Under the pieces are notes generated by a model that saw nothing but the letters and a program-made list of their open reading frames with translations, ran no database searches and was not told the DNA's origin. The translations under genes and the position numbers were made by a program. A DNA stretch of 64,000 nucleotides from Colwellia sp. TT2012. Lineage in GTDB: Bacteria > Pseudomonadota > Gammaproteobacteria > Enterobacterales > Alteromonadaceae. Location of the stretch: the NCBI RefSeq assembly GCF_001440345.1, contig NZ_LJYX01000017.1:558001-622000 (forward strand), written 5' to 3'. Below are positions 55,454 through 64,000 of this stretch, piece by piece; positions within the stretch are counted from its first letter, which is position 1, and each line of letters opens with the position of its first letter.

Positions 55454-56734
55454 TTACAGACGAATATCTGCTAACTCTTTATCTAGCATATATTTCAGAT
55501 CGTAAATTACATGTTCTTTTTTCATCATAGCTTTTATTTCACTAGCAGTTAAGGCCTTAAACTGGTGGTGAGCTACCGCAAAAATCACCGCATCATAATG
55601 ACCTTGCTTAGGCGATGAAATTAAATCAATATCATATTGTTGTTTTGCATCTTCAGGATTTACCCAAGGGTCGTAAACATCAACTTTAACATCAAACTCA
55701 GCTAATTCTGTATAAATATCAACTACCTTAGTATTACGCACATCAGGACAGTTTTCTTTAAAAGTTAAACCCATTAATAACACATTAGCGCCACTCACCG
55801 GTAACTTGGCTTTAAGCATGGTTTTCACTAATTGTGATACCACATATTTTCCCATAGAGTCATTAATACGACGTCCCGCTAAAATAACTTCTGGATTGTA
55901 ACCTATCGCTTGAGCTTTATGTGTTAAATAATAGGGATCGACACCAATACAATGGCCGCCAACAAGACCTGGTCTAAAAGGTAAGAAATTCCATTTAGTG
56001 CCGGCGGCTTTTAATACTTCTTCGGTATCAATATTAAGTTTATTAAAAATAACCGCTAATTCATTAATTAAAGCAATATTGAGATCTCTTTGAGTATTCT
56101 CAATCACCTTAGCTGCTTCAGCTACTTGAATACTTGATGCTTTATAGGTACCTGCGGTAATAATAGATTTATATAAGCTATCGATAAAATCAGCAATTTC
56201 AGGGGTTGAGCCTGAGGTAACCTTTAAAATATTGGTAACCCTATGTTCTTTATCTCCGGGATTTATACGTTCAGGACTATAACCGGCAAAAAAATCTTGG
56301 TTAAAAACCAGTTGACAATTACGCTCAATCTCAGGTAAACAGACCTCTTCGGTTGCCCCAGGATATACCGTTGATTCATAAATAACGATATCACCTTTAC
56401 TCATCACTTTGGCCAACATAGCACTGGCTTTAATTAGCGGCGTTAAATCAGGTTGCTTGTGTTGATCAATAGGTGTTGGCACAGTAACAATATAGATATT
56501 ACATTTTTTTAAGTCGTCAACCTGAGTAGAATAGGAAATAAAGGCTGAATCGGCTAACTCGTCACTTGATACTTCTAAAGTGAAATCATGGCCTTGCTTT
56601 AATTCCTCTACCCGTTTGTTATTAATATCAAAACCTAAGGTAGGGTATTTTTTACCAAATTCTACAGCTAAGGGTAAACCAACATAACCTAGACCAATTA
56701 TAGCTAAATTTACGTTTTTTAATGAATGCAACAT
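55454..56734 (-). CDS. tviB: UDP-N-acetyl-hexosamine 6-dehydrogenase (TviB/WbpO type)
   Basis: 426 residues of the UDP-glucose/GDP-mannose dehydrogenase family. The N-terminal NAD domain has [19 protein letters not shown], and [14 protein letters not shown] and [19 protein letters not shown] follow. [17 protein letters not shown] and the catalytic Cys in [23 protein letters not shown] (near residue 264) identify the WbpO/TviB branch, which oxidises UDP-GalNAc or UDP-GlcNAc to the uronic acid. [17 protein letters not shown] lies in the C-terminal UDP-binding domain. It is followed by the 4-epimerase and preceded by the SLBB exporter gene. Confidence 0.93.
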   Translation of the reverse strand: MLHSLKNVNLAIIGLGYVGLPLAVEFGKKYPTLGFDINNKRVEELKQGHDFTLEVSSDELADSAFISYSTQVDDLKKCNIYIVTVPTPIDQHKQPDLTPLIKASAMLAKVMSKGDIVIYESTVYPGATEEVCLPEIERNCQLVFNQDFFAGYSPERINPGDKEHRVTNILKVTSGSTPEIADFIDSLYKSIITAGTYKASSIQVAEAAKVIENTQRDLNIALINELAVIFNKLNIDTEEVLKAAGTKWNFLPFRPGLVGGHCIGVDPYYLTHKAQAIGYNPEVILAGRRINDSMGKYVVSQLVKTMLKAKLPVSGANVLLMGLTFKENCPDVRNTKVVDIYTELAEFDVKVDVYDPWVNPEDAKQQYDIDLISSPKQGHYDAVIFAVAHHQFKALTASEIKAMMKKEHVIYDLKYMLDKELADIRL

Positions 56735-56799
56735 ACTAGGTCCATTTAATGTTTGATGAATACTCTATGAGTATTTTATTAACGCTTTTATTTATTACT

Positions 56800-56822
56800 T
56801 GCTAGGCATTAACCCCCTAGCA
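56800..56822 (-). other. Hairpin between SLBB exporter and dehydrogenase genes
   Basis: TGCTAGG (56800-56806) pairs with CCTAGCA (56816-56822) across a 9-nt loop in the 119-nt gap. No T-run follows, so attenuation or mRNA protection is more likely than full termination. Confidence 0.4.
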
Positions 56823-56853
56823 GTATTTACTTATTTATACTATACGCTTTCAG

Positions 56854-59619
56854 CTAAATACCACTGATAGCGGCGATTGCCACGGCCGAGTTATAGATAA
56901 TGCCCGTGACACTAGTCCATAAGGCTAAGTTATTCATATACTCAGCATCTAAAGGTACTACTATGGTATCGCCAGGTTTTAAGTTATCACCGGCATCACT
57001 GGTAAACCAATTGCCACTGTCCATCATTTTAATACTACCATTAGCAGCAATAATATAGATTCTACCTTCATCCGCACGTTTTTTACTACCGCCGCTTTGG
57101 GCAAGATAGTCTTGAGCCGATAAATTAACATCATACATATGTGACGAGGTAACTTGTACTTGACCAACGACGTTAATAGAGTTTTTCAATGTTGGTACGT
57201 AAAGCACATCGCCGCCTTCCAGTAAAACGTCATAATTTTTATCATGTACAATTCTTGGTAAATCAAGCACTAAACGTCCCACTGGCTGGACATTAGCCAT
57301 ATCAGCCAACATTTGTTGTACTTCAGCATAAGATTGTGAATAATTTTGATCCGTCATTGACTTAGACGCCATTTCGATACGTAAGTCAGCGGTCAATTTT
57401 AATAAGTTTTGTTGTTCAATTTCTCGTAACTGCACCCGGGTAAAAACAGAGCCTTCTTGATGAGCAAACGCGGTAAAACCACCTGCTTTAGCAATTAAAT
57501 CCGCTAAGCTTTCGCCACGGCGTACGGTATATTTCCCCGGAAAAACAAATTCGCCTCTCAACTCAACCACATTGTTTTCACTCCACGCGGGGATTTGATG
57601 AATATTCAATCTATCTTTAGAGCTTAATAAGACATTATCCTTTTCATCACCGGCAAGTGCTGCACCAAGATTTATGGTAATAGACGTTTGCTGCGCCATA
57701 TAGTTAACGACATGATTACGAGTCACTTCAGCGCGGACCACATAGGCAGATTCTGTTAAGCCGCCAGCAGCCGCCACCAGATCAGCAACGCGGGCATTTT
57801 TAGCCAGCGGATAAACCCCAGGGAATTTCACTTCACCATCAGCTTCCACTAGTTGAATAGGCTGTCCAGATTTACCCTGACGTTTTAACTGTTCAATAAT
57901 AGGCATCAATAATCGTTGACGTGAAAACAGGGTTAACTCTTTAAGGTCAAGTTCCTCTTCAATTTCACCACCACTAAATAGTGCAATTGATTGCTCAATG
58001 CGTTTAGCTGCGGCGACTTGTTCACTATCAAGTTGAGATATTTTTTCTTCATCGCCGTATTTTAACCAGAATTGCTTTAGCTTATATTTATCTTTCGCTA
58101 GTTGCTGCTCTTTTTTGGCGAGATTATCTTGAGTAAAGGCCAAGGTATCTAAATTAATTTTACTGTCCATTAATTTAACAATATTAGCAAAAACTAATAT
58201 TTTATCATTACCTTGTAAAAGCAGGTTATCTTTTGAATTTGGTGCTGAAATAGCTTTGGCTAAATCAAACTGGTGAATTTCAATATTACGAGCAATATCA
58301 ATTTCACGAACAACAATAGAATAATTTAGATCGGCAGAGTGTAATAAGTGAGAGTCGATATTTGGCAAGATATCGGTAATACGCTGCCCTGTTTGCCATT
58401 GGTATTTACCCGGGCGAGTAACCGCACCAATAACCGTAATAGATTGTTCAAACATTTCAGCCGCTTTCATCACATAAATTGCATCGCCTGCTTGAACTTT
58501 TTTAGCTAAATCACTGGCGTTGGTTAAATCGATATTAACTACCGTTCGCAAAGCATCTTGATTATAACGTTCCACTCGGGTTGTTTTAGCAAAGGCTGTT
58601 GGTAACAAGCCCCCGAACATAGTCAAGACATCATTAAAGTCAGCATTGAGACTTAGTTCATAAATAGCAGGGCGTCGTACTTCACCTTCAACCCTAATGG
58701 TATGACCTTTAGGGGCAATAAAAACCACGTCACCCGATTGCAATAAAACATCAGAGCTTGAGTCACCCTTAATTAACAGATCATATAAATCCAGCGTAGT
58801 GATTAATTTACCGCCACGTTTAAGCTGAATATTACGCAAACTACCAATATCACTAATACCACCGGCAGCAAAAATCGCATGGGTAATGCTTGATAATGAA
58901 CTTAAGGTATAAGGACCTGGTTTAAAAGCATCACCAAGAACAAAGATACGCATTGAGCGTAAAGAGGCTATACCGATAACAACATCAATACCAATCACCT
59001 TCTCTTTAATACGTGCGGTCAATAAACGTTTCATTTCATCAAAGGTTAAACCCGCAACCGTAAAAGGTCCATGTGATGGAAAGACTATTTTCCCTTCACG
59101 GTTCACCGTTAATTCTAACTCGTCTTGGTCTTTACCGAAGATTTGTACTGAAATTTTATCACCTGGACCCATGATATAATCGGCTGGAATGGCAATATCC
59201 ATCATAGGTGCAAACGTTTGTGGGGCATTAGCAAAAACATCATAGCCAAAAGCTTTTAACTCATCACTTTCTTCTAACTCTGCTAATTCTTCATCTTCAA
59301 CAATAGGGTTGCCGTCCGCATCAAACATGGTGCCGCGCGGAAATACATCGGTATTTATTATCTCATTGCTTAAACCACTCGCCGATAGCTGACCTTTAAT
59401 GCTATTTAAATCAATACCCATACTTTTAGCAAGCGCTGCTTGTTGTGATGGCGGCAATTTCTTAAACTGCTCTAACTGCTGCTGACTGATCTGAGTATTA
59501 GCGAATACTTTTAAGGGGAAATTGGTCAGAGAAAAAGTCAAAAAAAGCGATGCTATTATAAAAACATTTCGGGTATGGGCATGGTGATTTTGAATAAACT
59601 GTTTGATGGCGCTTATCAT
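56854..59619 (-). CDS. Polysaccharide export protein with multiple SLBB domains (Wza-like)
   Basis: 921 residues. A signal peptide (IIASLFLTFSLTNFPLKVFA) precedes a Gln-rich helix (ISQQQLEQFKKLPPSQQAALAKSMG). The polysaccharide-export domain begins at PADYIMGPGDKISVQIFGKDQDELELTVNREGKIVFPSHGPFTVAGLTFDEM near 145-200. At least five SLBB-type repeats follow (GDAFKPGPYTLSSLSSI, GEVRRPAIYELSLNADF, GAVTRPGKYQWQTGQR, FPGVYPLAKNARVADLVAAAGG, FPGKYTVRRGESLADLIAKAGG, GQVQVTSSHMYDVNLSA), with a coiled segment near 500-530. The end is hydrophobic. No lipobox Cys is seen, unlike Wza. It should form the periplasmic/outer-membrane conduit for a capsule or exopolysaccharide. First of a three-gene set with tviB and tviC. 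Confidence 0.9.
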   Translation of the reverse strand: MISAIKQFIQNHHAHTRNVFIIASLFLTFSLTNFPLKVFANTQISQQQLEQFKKLPPSQQAALAKSMGIDLNSIKGQLSASGLSNEIINTDVFPRGTMFDADGNPIVEDEELAELEESDELKAFGYDVFANAPQTFAPMMDIAIPADYIMGPGDKISVQIFGKDQDELELTVNREGKIVFPSHGPFTVAGLTFDEMKRLLTARIKEKVIGIDVVIGIASLRSMRIFVLGDAFKPGPYTLSSLSSITHAIFAAGGISDIGSLRNIQLKRGGKLITTLDLYDLLIKGDSSSDVLLQSGDVVFIAPKGHTIRVEGEVRRPAIYELSLNADFNDVLTMFGGLLPTAFAKTTRVERYNQDALRTVVNIDLTNASDLAKKVQAGDAIYVMKAAEMFEQSITVIGAVTRPGKYQWQTGQRITDILPNIDSHLLHSADLNYSIVVREIDIARNIEIHQFDLAKAISAPNSKDNLLLQGNDKILVFANIVKLMDSKINLDTLAFTQDNLAKKEQQLAKDKYKLKQFWLKYGDEEKISQLDSEQVAAAKRIEQSIALFSGGEIEEELDLKELTLFSRQRLLMPIIEQLKRQGKSGQPIQLVEADGEVKFPGVYPLAKNARVADLVAAAGGLTESAYVVRAEVTRNHVVNYMAQQTSITINLGAALAGDEKDNVLLSSKDRLNIHQIPAWSENNVVELRGEFVFPGKYTVRRGESLADLIAKAGGFTAFAHQEGSVFTRVQLREIEQQNLLKLTADLRIEMASKSMTDQNYSQSYAEVQQMLADMANVQPVGRLVLDLPRIVHDKNYDVLLEGGDVLYVPTLKNSINVVGQVQVTSSHMYDVNLSAQDYLAQSGGSKKRADEGRIYIIAANGSIKMMDSGNWFTSDAGDNLKPGDTIVVPLDAEYMNNLALWTSVTGIIYNSAVAIAAISGI

Positions 59620-60018
59620 TTTAGCAAAAATTCCTATTTATATAGCCGGTGCAGTAATACATTTAAGCAGGGCGACCATTTATCATTGGAACAATCCGTC
59701 CTTGAATGAATAGCGCCTGAGCTAAACCACTTACATTAGTGACGCCGAAGTTTACCAGCATATGGACAGGCAAACAATATATGAACCAACCTAGTGTGAA
59801 GTAATATCAGCCAACAACTGACTATTTACCTGGTAAGTGCAAGGAAACATTTCTCTACGGCTCTCAAAGCAAGCAGGCTATTGATTTCACGCAAAACTTG
59901 CCTTTAAAGCAACACACAGGTATAACTCTCTCTTTACTTTTGTATGGTCATACCCTCTGCCCATACAAAAGTGAAACTAACGCAAAAAATTATAAAAAAT
60001 AAAATCTAGGATAATTAT
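59620..60018. other. Divergent intergenic region
   Basis: This 399-bp region separates the polysaccharide exporter (minus) from the peptide transporter (plus). It has no gene. Its only clear structure is a perfect 12-bp inverted repeat at 59936-59972. AGGATAA just before 60019 is the ribosome site of the transporter. Confidence 0.55.
59936..59972 (+). promoter_or_regulatory. Perfect 12-bp inverted repeat in the transporter leader
   Basis: ACTTTTGTATGG (59936-59947) and CCATACAAAAGT (59961-59972) flank a 13-nt loop, 46 nt before the transporter start. It may be a regulator site or a 5'-UTR hairpin. No T-run follows, so it is not a normal terminator. Confidence 0.45.
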
Positions 60019-61458
60019 ATGACTACACCTAATGCGGGTACGCTATTTGGCCACCCTAAAGGACTTTTCCTGTTATTCGGTACTGAAATGTGGGAGCGTT
60101 TCGGTTATTACGGTATGCGTGCCATTTTGGTCTTGTACCTAATTGCCTCAACACAAGATGGCGGTTTTGGCTGGACCAACCAAGAAGCGTTACGGTTATA
60201 TGGTTTTTTCACTATGGCTGTTTATTTAACCCCGGTAATCGGTGGTTGGTTAGCTGACAACTATCTTGGTCAACGTAAGGCTATTATTTGGGGGGGTATT
60301 ATCTTCTCCTTAGGTTACTTTACCTTAGGTATTCAAAAGTCATTGATTGTCGGCATGGAAGAAACGGTATTTTATATCGGTTTAGCGCTTATTATTATTG
60401 GTAACGGTTTATTTAAAGCCAATGTTTCAAGTTTAGTTGGTGAGCTTTATGAAGAAGGCGATAAACGCCGTGATGCTGCTTTTACCATTTTCTATATGGG
60501 CATTAACTTAGGTGCCTTTTTAGCACCTATTACTGTTGGTGTTCTTGGCGAAACGGTTGACTGGCATTACGGCTTTATCTTAGCCGGTTGTGGTATGTTG
60601 ATTGGTTTAACCTTACAACTGACCCTAGCAAATAAATATTTAGGGGATATTGGTGTTCTACCATCAGCTAAACGTGTTAAAGGTGAAGAAAAAGCAGATG
60701 CGCCGTTAACCCCGCAAGATATCGACCGCATGAAAGTTATTTTGATCGTGAGCATGTTCTCGGTAATTTTCTGGGCGGGCTTTGAACAAGCCGGTGGTTT
60801 ATTCACTATTTATGCGTCGGACTTCACCGATCGTACCTTGTTTGGTTTTGAAATTGCCGCTTCATCATTTCAATCATTGAATGCCATGTTCATTATTTTA
60901 CTTGCGCCTTTTGTTGCCTCTACTTGGGTTAAAATGGGCTCAAACGAGCCGACCTCACCGAAAAAATTCGCTTTAGCTATGTTATTTTTAGCTTTAGGTT
61001 TCTTCGTGATGTTATGGGCTACTATGGTTCAAGGCGGCGATGTTGCGGTGAAAGTAAGTATGTTGTTCCTAGTATTTGCTTATTTTTTCCATACGTTAGG
61101 TGAGTTATGTTTATCACCGATTGGTTTGTCAATGGTCACTAAATTAGCGCCACTTAAATTTACCTCCTTATTAATGGGTATTTGGTTCTTCTTTACCGCT
61201 TTATCTAACTGGTTAGCTGCATTTATTGGCTCATTTGTTGGTGAAGGTGAAGAAATGGTTAATAATGCCGCTAACATTTTTATGGGTGTTGGTATTGGTG
61301 CATTAATTACCGGTGTTATCATCTACCTTTCTGCAGGTAAACTCGTTGAATGGATGCATGGCGCCGAAGGCGAGAATACGCATGATTTAGAGTCTAAAAT
61401 TGAAGAAGAAATTTCAGTGACTGGCACCCATGAAGGTATTTCAGAAACACGCAGATAA
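60019..61458 (+). CDS. POT-family proton-dependent oligopeptide transporter
   Basis: 479 residues with 12 or more hydrophobic helices. The POT signature is GTEMWERFGYYGMRAILVLYL at about 18-38, holding the E-x-x-E-R-F proton/peptide site. GLFKANVSSLVGELYEEGDKRRDAAFTIFYMGINLGAFLAP is the second family signature (PTR2). WAGFEQAGGLFTIYA matches helix 7 and ELCLSPIGLSMVTKLAP helix 10. It imports di- and tripeptides with protons. The C-terminal 25 residues are acidic. AGGA precedes ATG 60019; a terminator follows. The single gene resembles E. coli dtp genes, but which paralogue cannot be said. Confidence 0.93.
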   Translation: MTTPNAGTLFGHPKGLFLLFGTEMWERFGYYGMRAILVLYLIASTQDGGFGWTNQEALRLYGFFTMAVYLTPVIGGWLADNYLGQRKAIIWGGIIFSLGYFTLGIQKSLIVGMEETVFYIGLALIIIGNGLFKANVSSLVGELYEEGDKRRDAAFTIFYMGINLGAFLAPITVGVLGETVDWHYGFILAGCGMLIGLTLQLTLANKYLGDIGVLPSAKRVKGEEKADAPLTPQDIDRMKVILIVSMFSVIFWAGFEQAGGLFTIYASDFTDRTLFGFEIAASSFQSLNAMFIILLAPFVASTWVKMGSNEPTSPKKFALAMLFLALGFFVMLWATMVQGGDVAVKVSMLFLVFAYFFHTLGELCLSPIGLSMVTKLAPLKFTSLLMGIWFFFTALSNWLAAFIGSFVGEGEEMVNNAANIFMGVGIGALITGVIIYLSAGKLVEWMHGAEGENTHDLESKIEEEISVTGTHEGISETRR

Positions 61459-61490
61459 TTCGTAATAGTACAAGTTACAAGTATAGTATT

Positions 61491-61516
61491 AAGCTGGGTG
61501 AGCAATCGCCCAGCTT
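61491..61516 (+). terminator. Terminator of the POT transporter gene
   Basis: AAGCTGGGTGA / TCGCCCAGCTT with one T-G pair and a 4-nt loop, followed by seven T. Confidence 0.92.
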
Positions 61517-61564
61517 TTTTTATTCCGAATAAACAATAAAGAACTCATAAAGATAACCTCCCTT

Positions 61565-62143
61565 ATGAATGCACGCTCACAATTACGAAAAGAAATCAGA
61601 CAACGCCGTAATAGCTTATCAGCAAGTGAACAGTATAATGCAGCGATTGCTCTAGCAACTAGCTTATCTAGCCATAGTAAGATTCAACCCGCTAAGTGCA
61701 TTGCGGTTTACTTAACCAATGATGGTGAGTTGGGGACGTCAATTTTTATTGACTGGTGTTGGCAACAACAAAAAGAGGTTTACCTACCGGTTATACACCC
61801 TTTTAACCCTGGGCATTTACTTTTTTTACGTTACCAACAAGATACCGAGCTAGTTACCAATGCCTTTGGTATTTTAGAGCCTAGATTAGATGTCACCAAG
61901 GTTTGCCCGTTAGCAGAGCTTGATATCATATGTACACCGCTAGTGGCTTTTGATGATACTGGCGCCAGGTTAGGTATGGGTGGTGGTTTTTATGACCGAA
62001 GTCTAGCCCACTGGCAACAAACTAAACTATACCCACTTGGGCTTGCCCATGATTGTCAGCAAGTAGCAAATATCCCGATAGAGAGTTGGGATATTCCCTT
62101 ACCCGAAATAATCACGCCAAGTAAAAGCTATTGTTTTGTTTAG
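61565..62143 (+). CDS. fau: 5-formyltetrahydrofolate cyclo-ligase
   Basis: 192 residues. The N-terminus SQLRKEIRQRRNSLSASEQYNAA is typical. DIICTPLVAFDDTGARLGMGGGFYDRSLAHW near 120-150 is the family's ATP/folate-binding signature, and LGLAHDCQQVANIPIESWDIPL follows. It converts 5-formyl-THF to 5,10-methenyl-THF with ATP. In many gammaproteobacteria the 6S RNA gene lies just upstream; here only 106 bp separate it from the transporter and most of that is a terminator, so 6S RNA is not here. No clear ribosome site precedes ATG 61565. Confidence 0.92.
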   Translation: MNARSQLRKEIRQRRNSLSASEQYNAAIALATSLSSHSKIQPAKCIAVYLTNDGELGTSIFIDWCWQQQKEVYLPVIHPFNPGHLLFLRYQQDTELVTNAFGILEPRLDVTKVCPLAELDIICTPLVAFDDTGARLGMGGGFYDRSLAHWQQTKLYPLGLAHDCQQVANIPIESWDIPLPEIITPSKSYCFV

Positions 62144-62198
62144 CTATTCAAGCATCATCCATTAGCTAACAAATAAAGCGTAGCGTTAACAAGAAATA

Positions 62199-63107
62199 TT
62201 AAATGACGGGCCATTTCAATTCAGTAAAAAGCTGTCGCCATTGCTGATCAAACGGCGCAGATATGGTGATTCTTTTATCGCTAACCGGATGATTGAACGT
62301 TAATGATTGTGCGTGCAGCATTAAACGTTTAAAGCCGAAGTGTGCAATAAAAAACGGATTCTGTTTATTGTCGCCATAATTAATATCACCTAGAATGGGG
62401 TGACGTAAATGCGCTAGATGACGACGGATTTGATGACGTCTGCCAGTAACTGGCTGTACTTCAACTAGAGAATAACGCACGCTATCGAATTTCCCAACCT
62501 TGATTGGCAAGCTCACTTGCTGCTTTACTTGATAGTAGCTTTGTGCCGATTGTGCGGGCTTATCACGACTCACATTTTTATCGCCTAATTTATCCAGTTT
62601 TTCTTTCAATGGGTGATCAATAAAACCTGTTGGCACAGCCAAGTGACCTCGTACTAAGGCATAATAAGTTTTCACCATGCCACTGGCTTCGATGTTATCT
62701 TGCGCAGCGAATTTCGGCGCAAGCTCGGCATCAAGTTTAGGCCTATGCTCAGCTTGGCTACTTTTATTGGCAAAAGCTTCGCTTAGCTTAGTTGCTACCG
62801 CTTTAGTTAAAGCAAAAAGTAGCACCCCTGATGTTGGTCTATCTAGACGATGTACCGGATAGACATATTGCCCGATTTGATCTCGTACTAATTGCAAAGC
62901 AAAATAGATTTCATCTTTATCCATAAAGCTACGATGGACAAATAAACCCGCAGGTTTATCAACCGCTACCATAAACTCATCTTGATATAAAATAGTAAGC
63001 ACTGGTTTGACTAATGGCACCGCTTTTTCTTCAGCTAAATCCATAGCTGAGCCCGTAGCTAACGTCTTAGCTAAAATACGCCCGTCAATATCACTCACAG
63101 TAATCAC
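62199..63107 (-). CDS. truC: tRNA pseudouridine(65) synthase
   Basis: 302 residues, longer than E. coli TruC (260). The RluA-family core starts at VLTILYQDEFMVAVDKPAGLFVHRSFMDKDEI near residue 35. It contains YPVHRLDRPTSGVLLFAL with the catalytic Asp near 98, and PVTGRRHQIRRHLAHLRHPILGD. An extra 25 or so residues rich in Ala/Lys/Glu (SSQAEHRPKLDAELAPKFAAQ) lie just after the active site. The first 30 residues are also extra; ATG at 63044 is a possible shorter start. The gene overlaps the yqcC stop by 17 nt. It modifies U65 of tRNA-Ile and tRNA-Asp in E. coli. Confidence 0.92.
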   Translation of the reverse strand: MITVSDIDGRILAKTLATGSAMDLAEEKAVPLVKPVLTILYQDEFMVAVDKPAGLFVHRSFMDKDEIYFALQLVRDQIGQYVYPVHRLDRPTSGVLLFALTKAVATKLSEAFANKSSQAEHRPKLDAELAPKFAAQDNIEASGMVKTYYALVRGHLAVPTGFIDHPLKEKLDKLGDKNVSRDKPAQSAQSYYQVKQQVSLPIKVGKFDSVRYSLVEVQPVTGRRHQIRRHLAHLRHPILGDINYGDNKQNPFFIAHFGFKRLMLHAQSLTFNHPVSDKRITISAPFDQQWRQLFTELKWPVI

Positions 63108-63429
63108 CTTGTCCGGTCAATGTTTGGTCTATTTTATTGATAACAGCAAGTAAAGCTTGCGCCGATAACTGTTTAAAAGATTCTTCTGCCATTGGTCTTA
63201 GCGCTATTTTACTCGGTAGCGCTTGTTGTTGATTTATCAGTTGAGTTATTCGAGGAATAAAAACAAACTGTAACCATTGTTCAAAAGCTAAGCTATCACA
63301 GCAAAAAGGTGCACTACTCGCCAGCTCTACTGCACTGGGTTGCTGTGTTTGCCAAAGTTTAAGCAATTTAAGTTCAGTGGTTAGCGCTGCCAGCAACGCT
63401 GTGGTGTGTTCAAGGTGTTTTTTCATCAT
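63091..63429 (-). CDS. yqcC: YqcC family protein (DUF446)
   Basis: 112 residues, a small helical protein. LLAALTTELKLLKLWQTQQPS, PFCCDSLAFEQWLQFVFIPRITQLINQQQALP and IALRPMAEESF are the conserved segments of the YqcC family. The family's function is unknown; its place directly upstream of, and overlapping, truC is conserved with E. coli, which suggests a tRNA-related or truC-linked role. Start ATG 63429 (the second codon is also ATG). Confidence 0.92.
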   Translation of the reverse strand: MMKKHLEHTTALLAALTTELKLLKLWQTQQPSAVELASSAPFCCDSLAFEQWLQFVFIPRITQLINQQQALPSKIALRPMAEESFKQLSAQALLAVINKIDQTLTGQGDYCE

Positions 63430-63539
63430 CAGGGGTCAATTATTTAAGGCCGATTAGTGCCGGCCGATAGTTTTACTATGTTAATAGCGTCATTATCCTT
63501 ATAATAAGGTGCTATAACAAGCAGCAATATTTTGAATTT

Positions 63540-64000
63540 ATGACTGACACAGTACCAGCAGCGAACATAGCTACCCTATCAGAATTACTTAAACTTTCTG
63601 GCTCACAATATCGCCTTTATGATATTGGTCGACTCGTCACTAAATTAGCCAAAGAACACTTTGAAAAGATGGAGTTAAACCAATTACCCTATCCTACCCC
63701 CGTTCAGGGTCATGCTTGCCTTGCGATTGCTTTTTGGCAAAAAAAATCGTCTCAACCTTATTTATGGCTATTGAAGTTACCTCTTGATGAGCGTGGCTTA
63801 TTAAACCAAGGGGCAATAAATCACTTTATCGCTATTGTTGTTGAAGCCCTAGGTGCTGATTTAACTCAAAAAACATCTAAAAAACAAGAAGAATTACTCA
63901 AGTCTAATCCATACCTTTATACTCCGCCTCAATATAAATTAGCCAGTATAAACAGTAAAATCAAAGTTGATTTACAGCAACAGCCCAGTGAGTTTTTTGC
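63540..64000 (+). CDS. DUF3549 family protein (3' end outside window)
   Basis: The first 153 residues are present and the frame is open to the window edge. The sequence (MTDTVPAANIATLSELLKLSGSQ, YRLYDIGRLVTKLAKEHFEKME, QLPYPTPVQGHACLAIAFWQ, PYLWLLKLPLDERGLL) matches the DUF3549 family, found next to yqcC/truC in Shewanella and Vibrio relatives. The function is unknown. It is divergent from yqcC with about 110 bp between. Confidence 0.82.
   Translation, partial: MTDTVPAANIATLSELLKLSGSQYRLYDIGRLVTKLAKEHFEKMELNQLPYPTPVQGHACLAIAFWQKKSSQPYLWLLKLPLDERGLLNQGAINHFIAIVVEALGADLTQKTSKKQEELLKSNPYLYTPPQYKLASINSKIKVDLQQQPSEFF

Noticed and set aside
54075-59619. Complete capsule biosynthesis locus
   Set aside because: Only an exporter and two sugar-nucleotide genes are present; glycosyltransferases, Wzc-type kinase and polymerase are missing from the window.
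61459-61564. 6S RNA gene upstream of the 5-formyl-THF cyclo-ligase
   Set aside because: Only 106 bp are available and most of it is the transporter terminator.

Overview
The window reads as chromosome of a low-GC marine gammaproteobacterium of the order Alteromonadales, most likely Colwellia or a close relative. This is inferred from the protein families, the AT-rich intergenic DNA, the two large TonB receptors, and gene orders shared with E. coli (pabB-nudL-sdaA; thyA-lgt-ptsP-rppH with mutH divergent; truC-yqcC). No rRNA, tRNA, CRISPR array or prophage was recognised.

Layout. 1-3400 is accessory DNA: a phosphonate monoester hydrolase/sulfatase-type gene cut by the window edge, an unknown exported protein followed by a broken reading frame, and a decayed IS630-type transposase. 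3501-10260 is housekeeping: a CDF metal transporter, class I fumarase, then pabB-nudL-sdaA. 10260-11180 is gene-free and holds two kinds of palindromic repeat. 11179-13965 encodes a lipoprotein containing a 900-bp tandem duplication. 14457-22067 is a metal-tetrapyrrole uptake locus: a periplasmic, membrane-anchored CobN-like chelatase, a DUF2149 protein, an ExbB/MotA-type channel subunit and a divergent TonB receptor, with a Fur-like site between them. It resembles the hmuRSUV genes of Bacteroidota. 22204-28181 holds a periplasmic binding-protein-like gene, then a TonB receptor plus exported cyclophilin lying between two thyA fragments, and a decayed S9 peptidase fragment. 28389-34947 is the conserved thyA-lgt-TauE-ptsP-rppH / mutH block.

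34982-45612 holds a hexose-phosphate mutarotase, a patatin/BamA-type outer-membrane phospholipase, a pair of exported amidohydrolases (one without metal ligands), msrPQ, a membrane-tethered glutaredoxin, a DUF2058 protein and a small parvulin. 45742-53836 is phosphate uptake: pstC-pstA-pstB-phoU and a DUF47-pit pair, headed by a near-consensus PHO box with a -10 element; pstS is not present here. 54075-59619 has three capsule/exopolysaccharide genes (SLBB exporter, UDP-HexNAc dehydrogenase, UDP-HexNAc 4-epimerase). 60019-64000 holds a POT peptide transporter, 5-formyl-THF cyclo-ligase, truC-yqcC and the start of a DUF3549 gene.

The most unusual items are the CobN-like locus, a dispersed intergenic element whose hairpin shows compensatory base changes between two copies, the thyA-flanked TonB receptor/cyclophilin cassette, the metal-less amidohydrolase paired with an intact one, and the tandemly duplicated lipoprotein. 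All functional assignments come from reading motifs and gene context; no database search was run.
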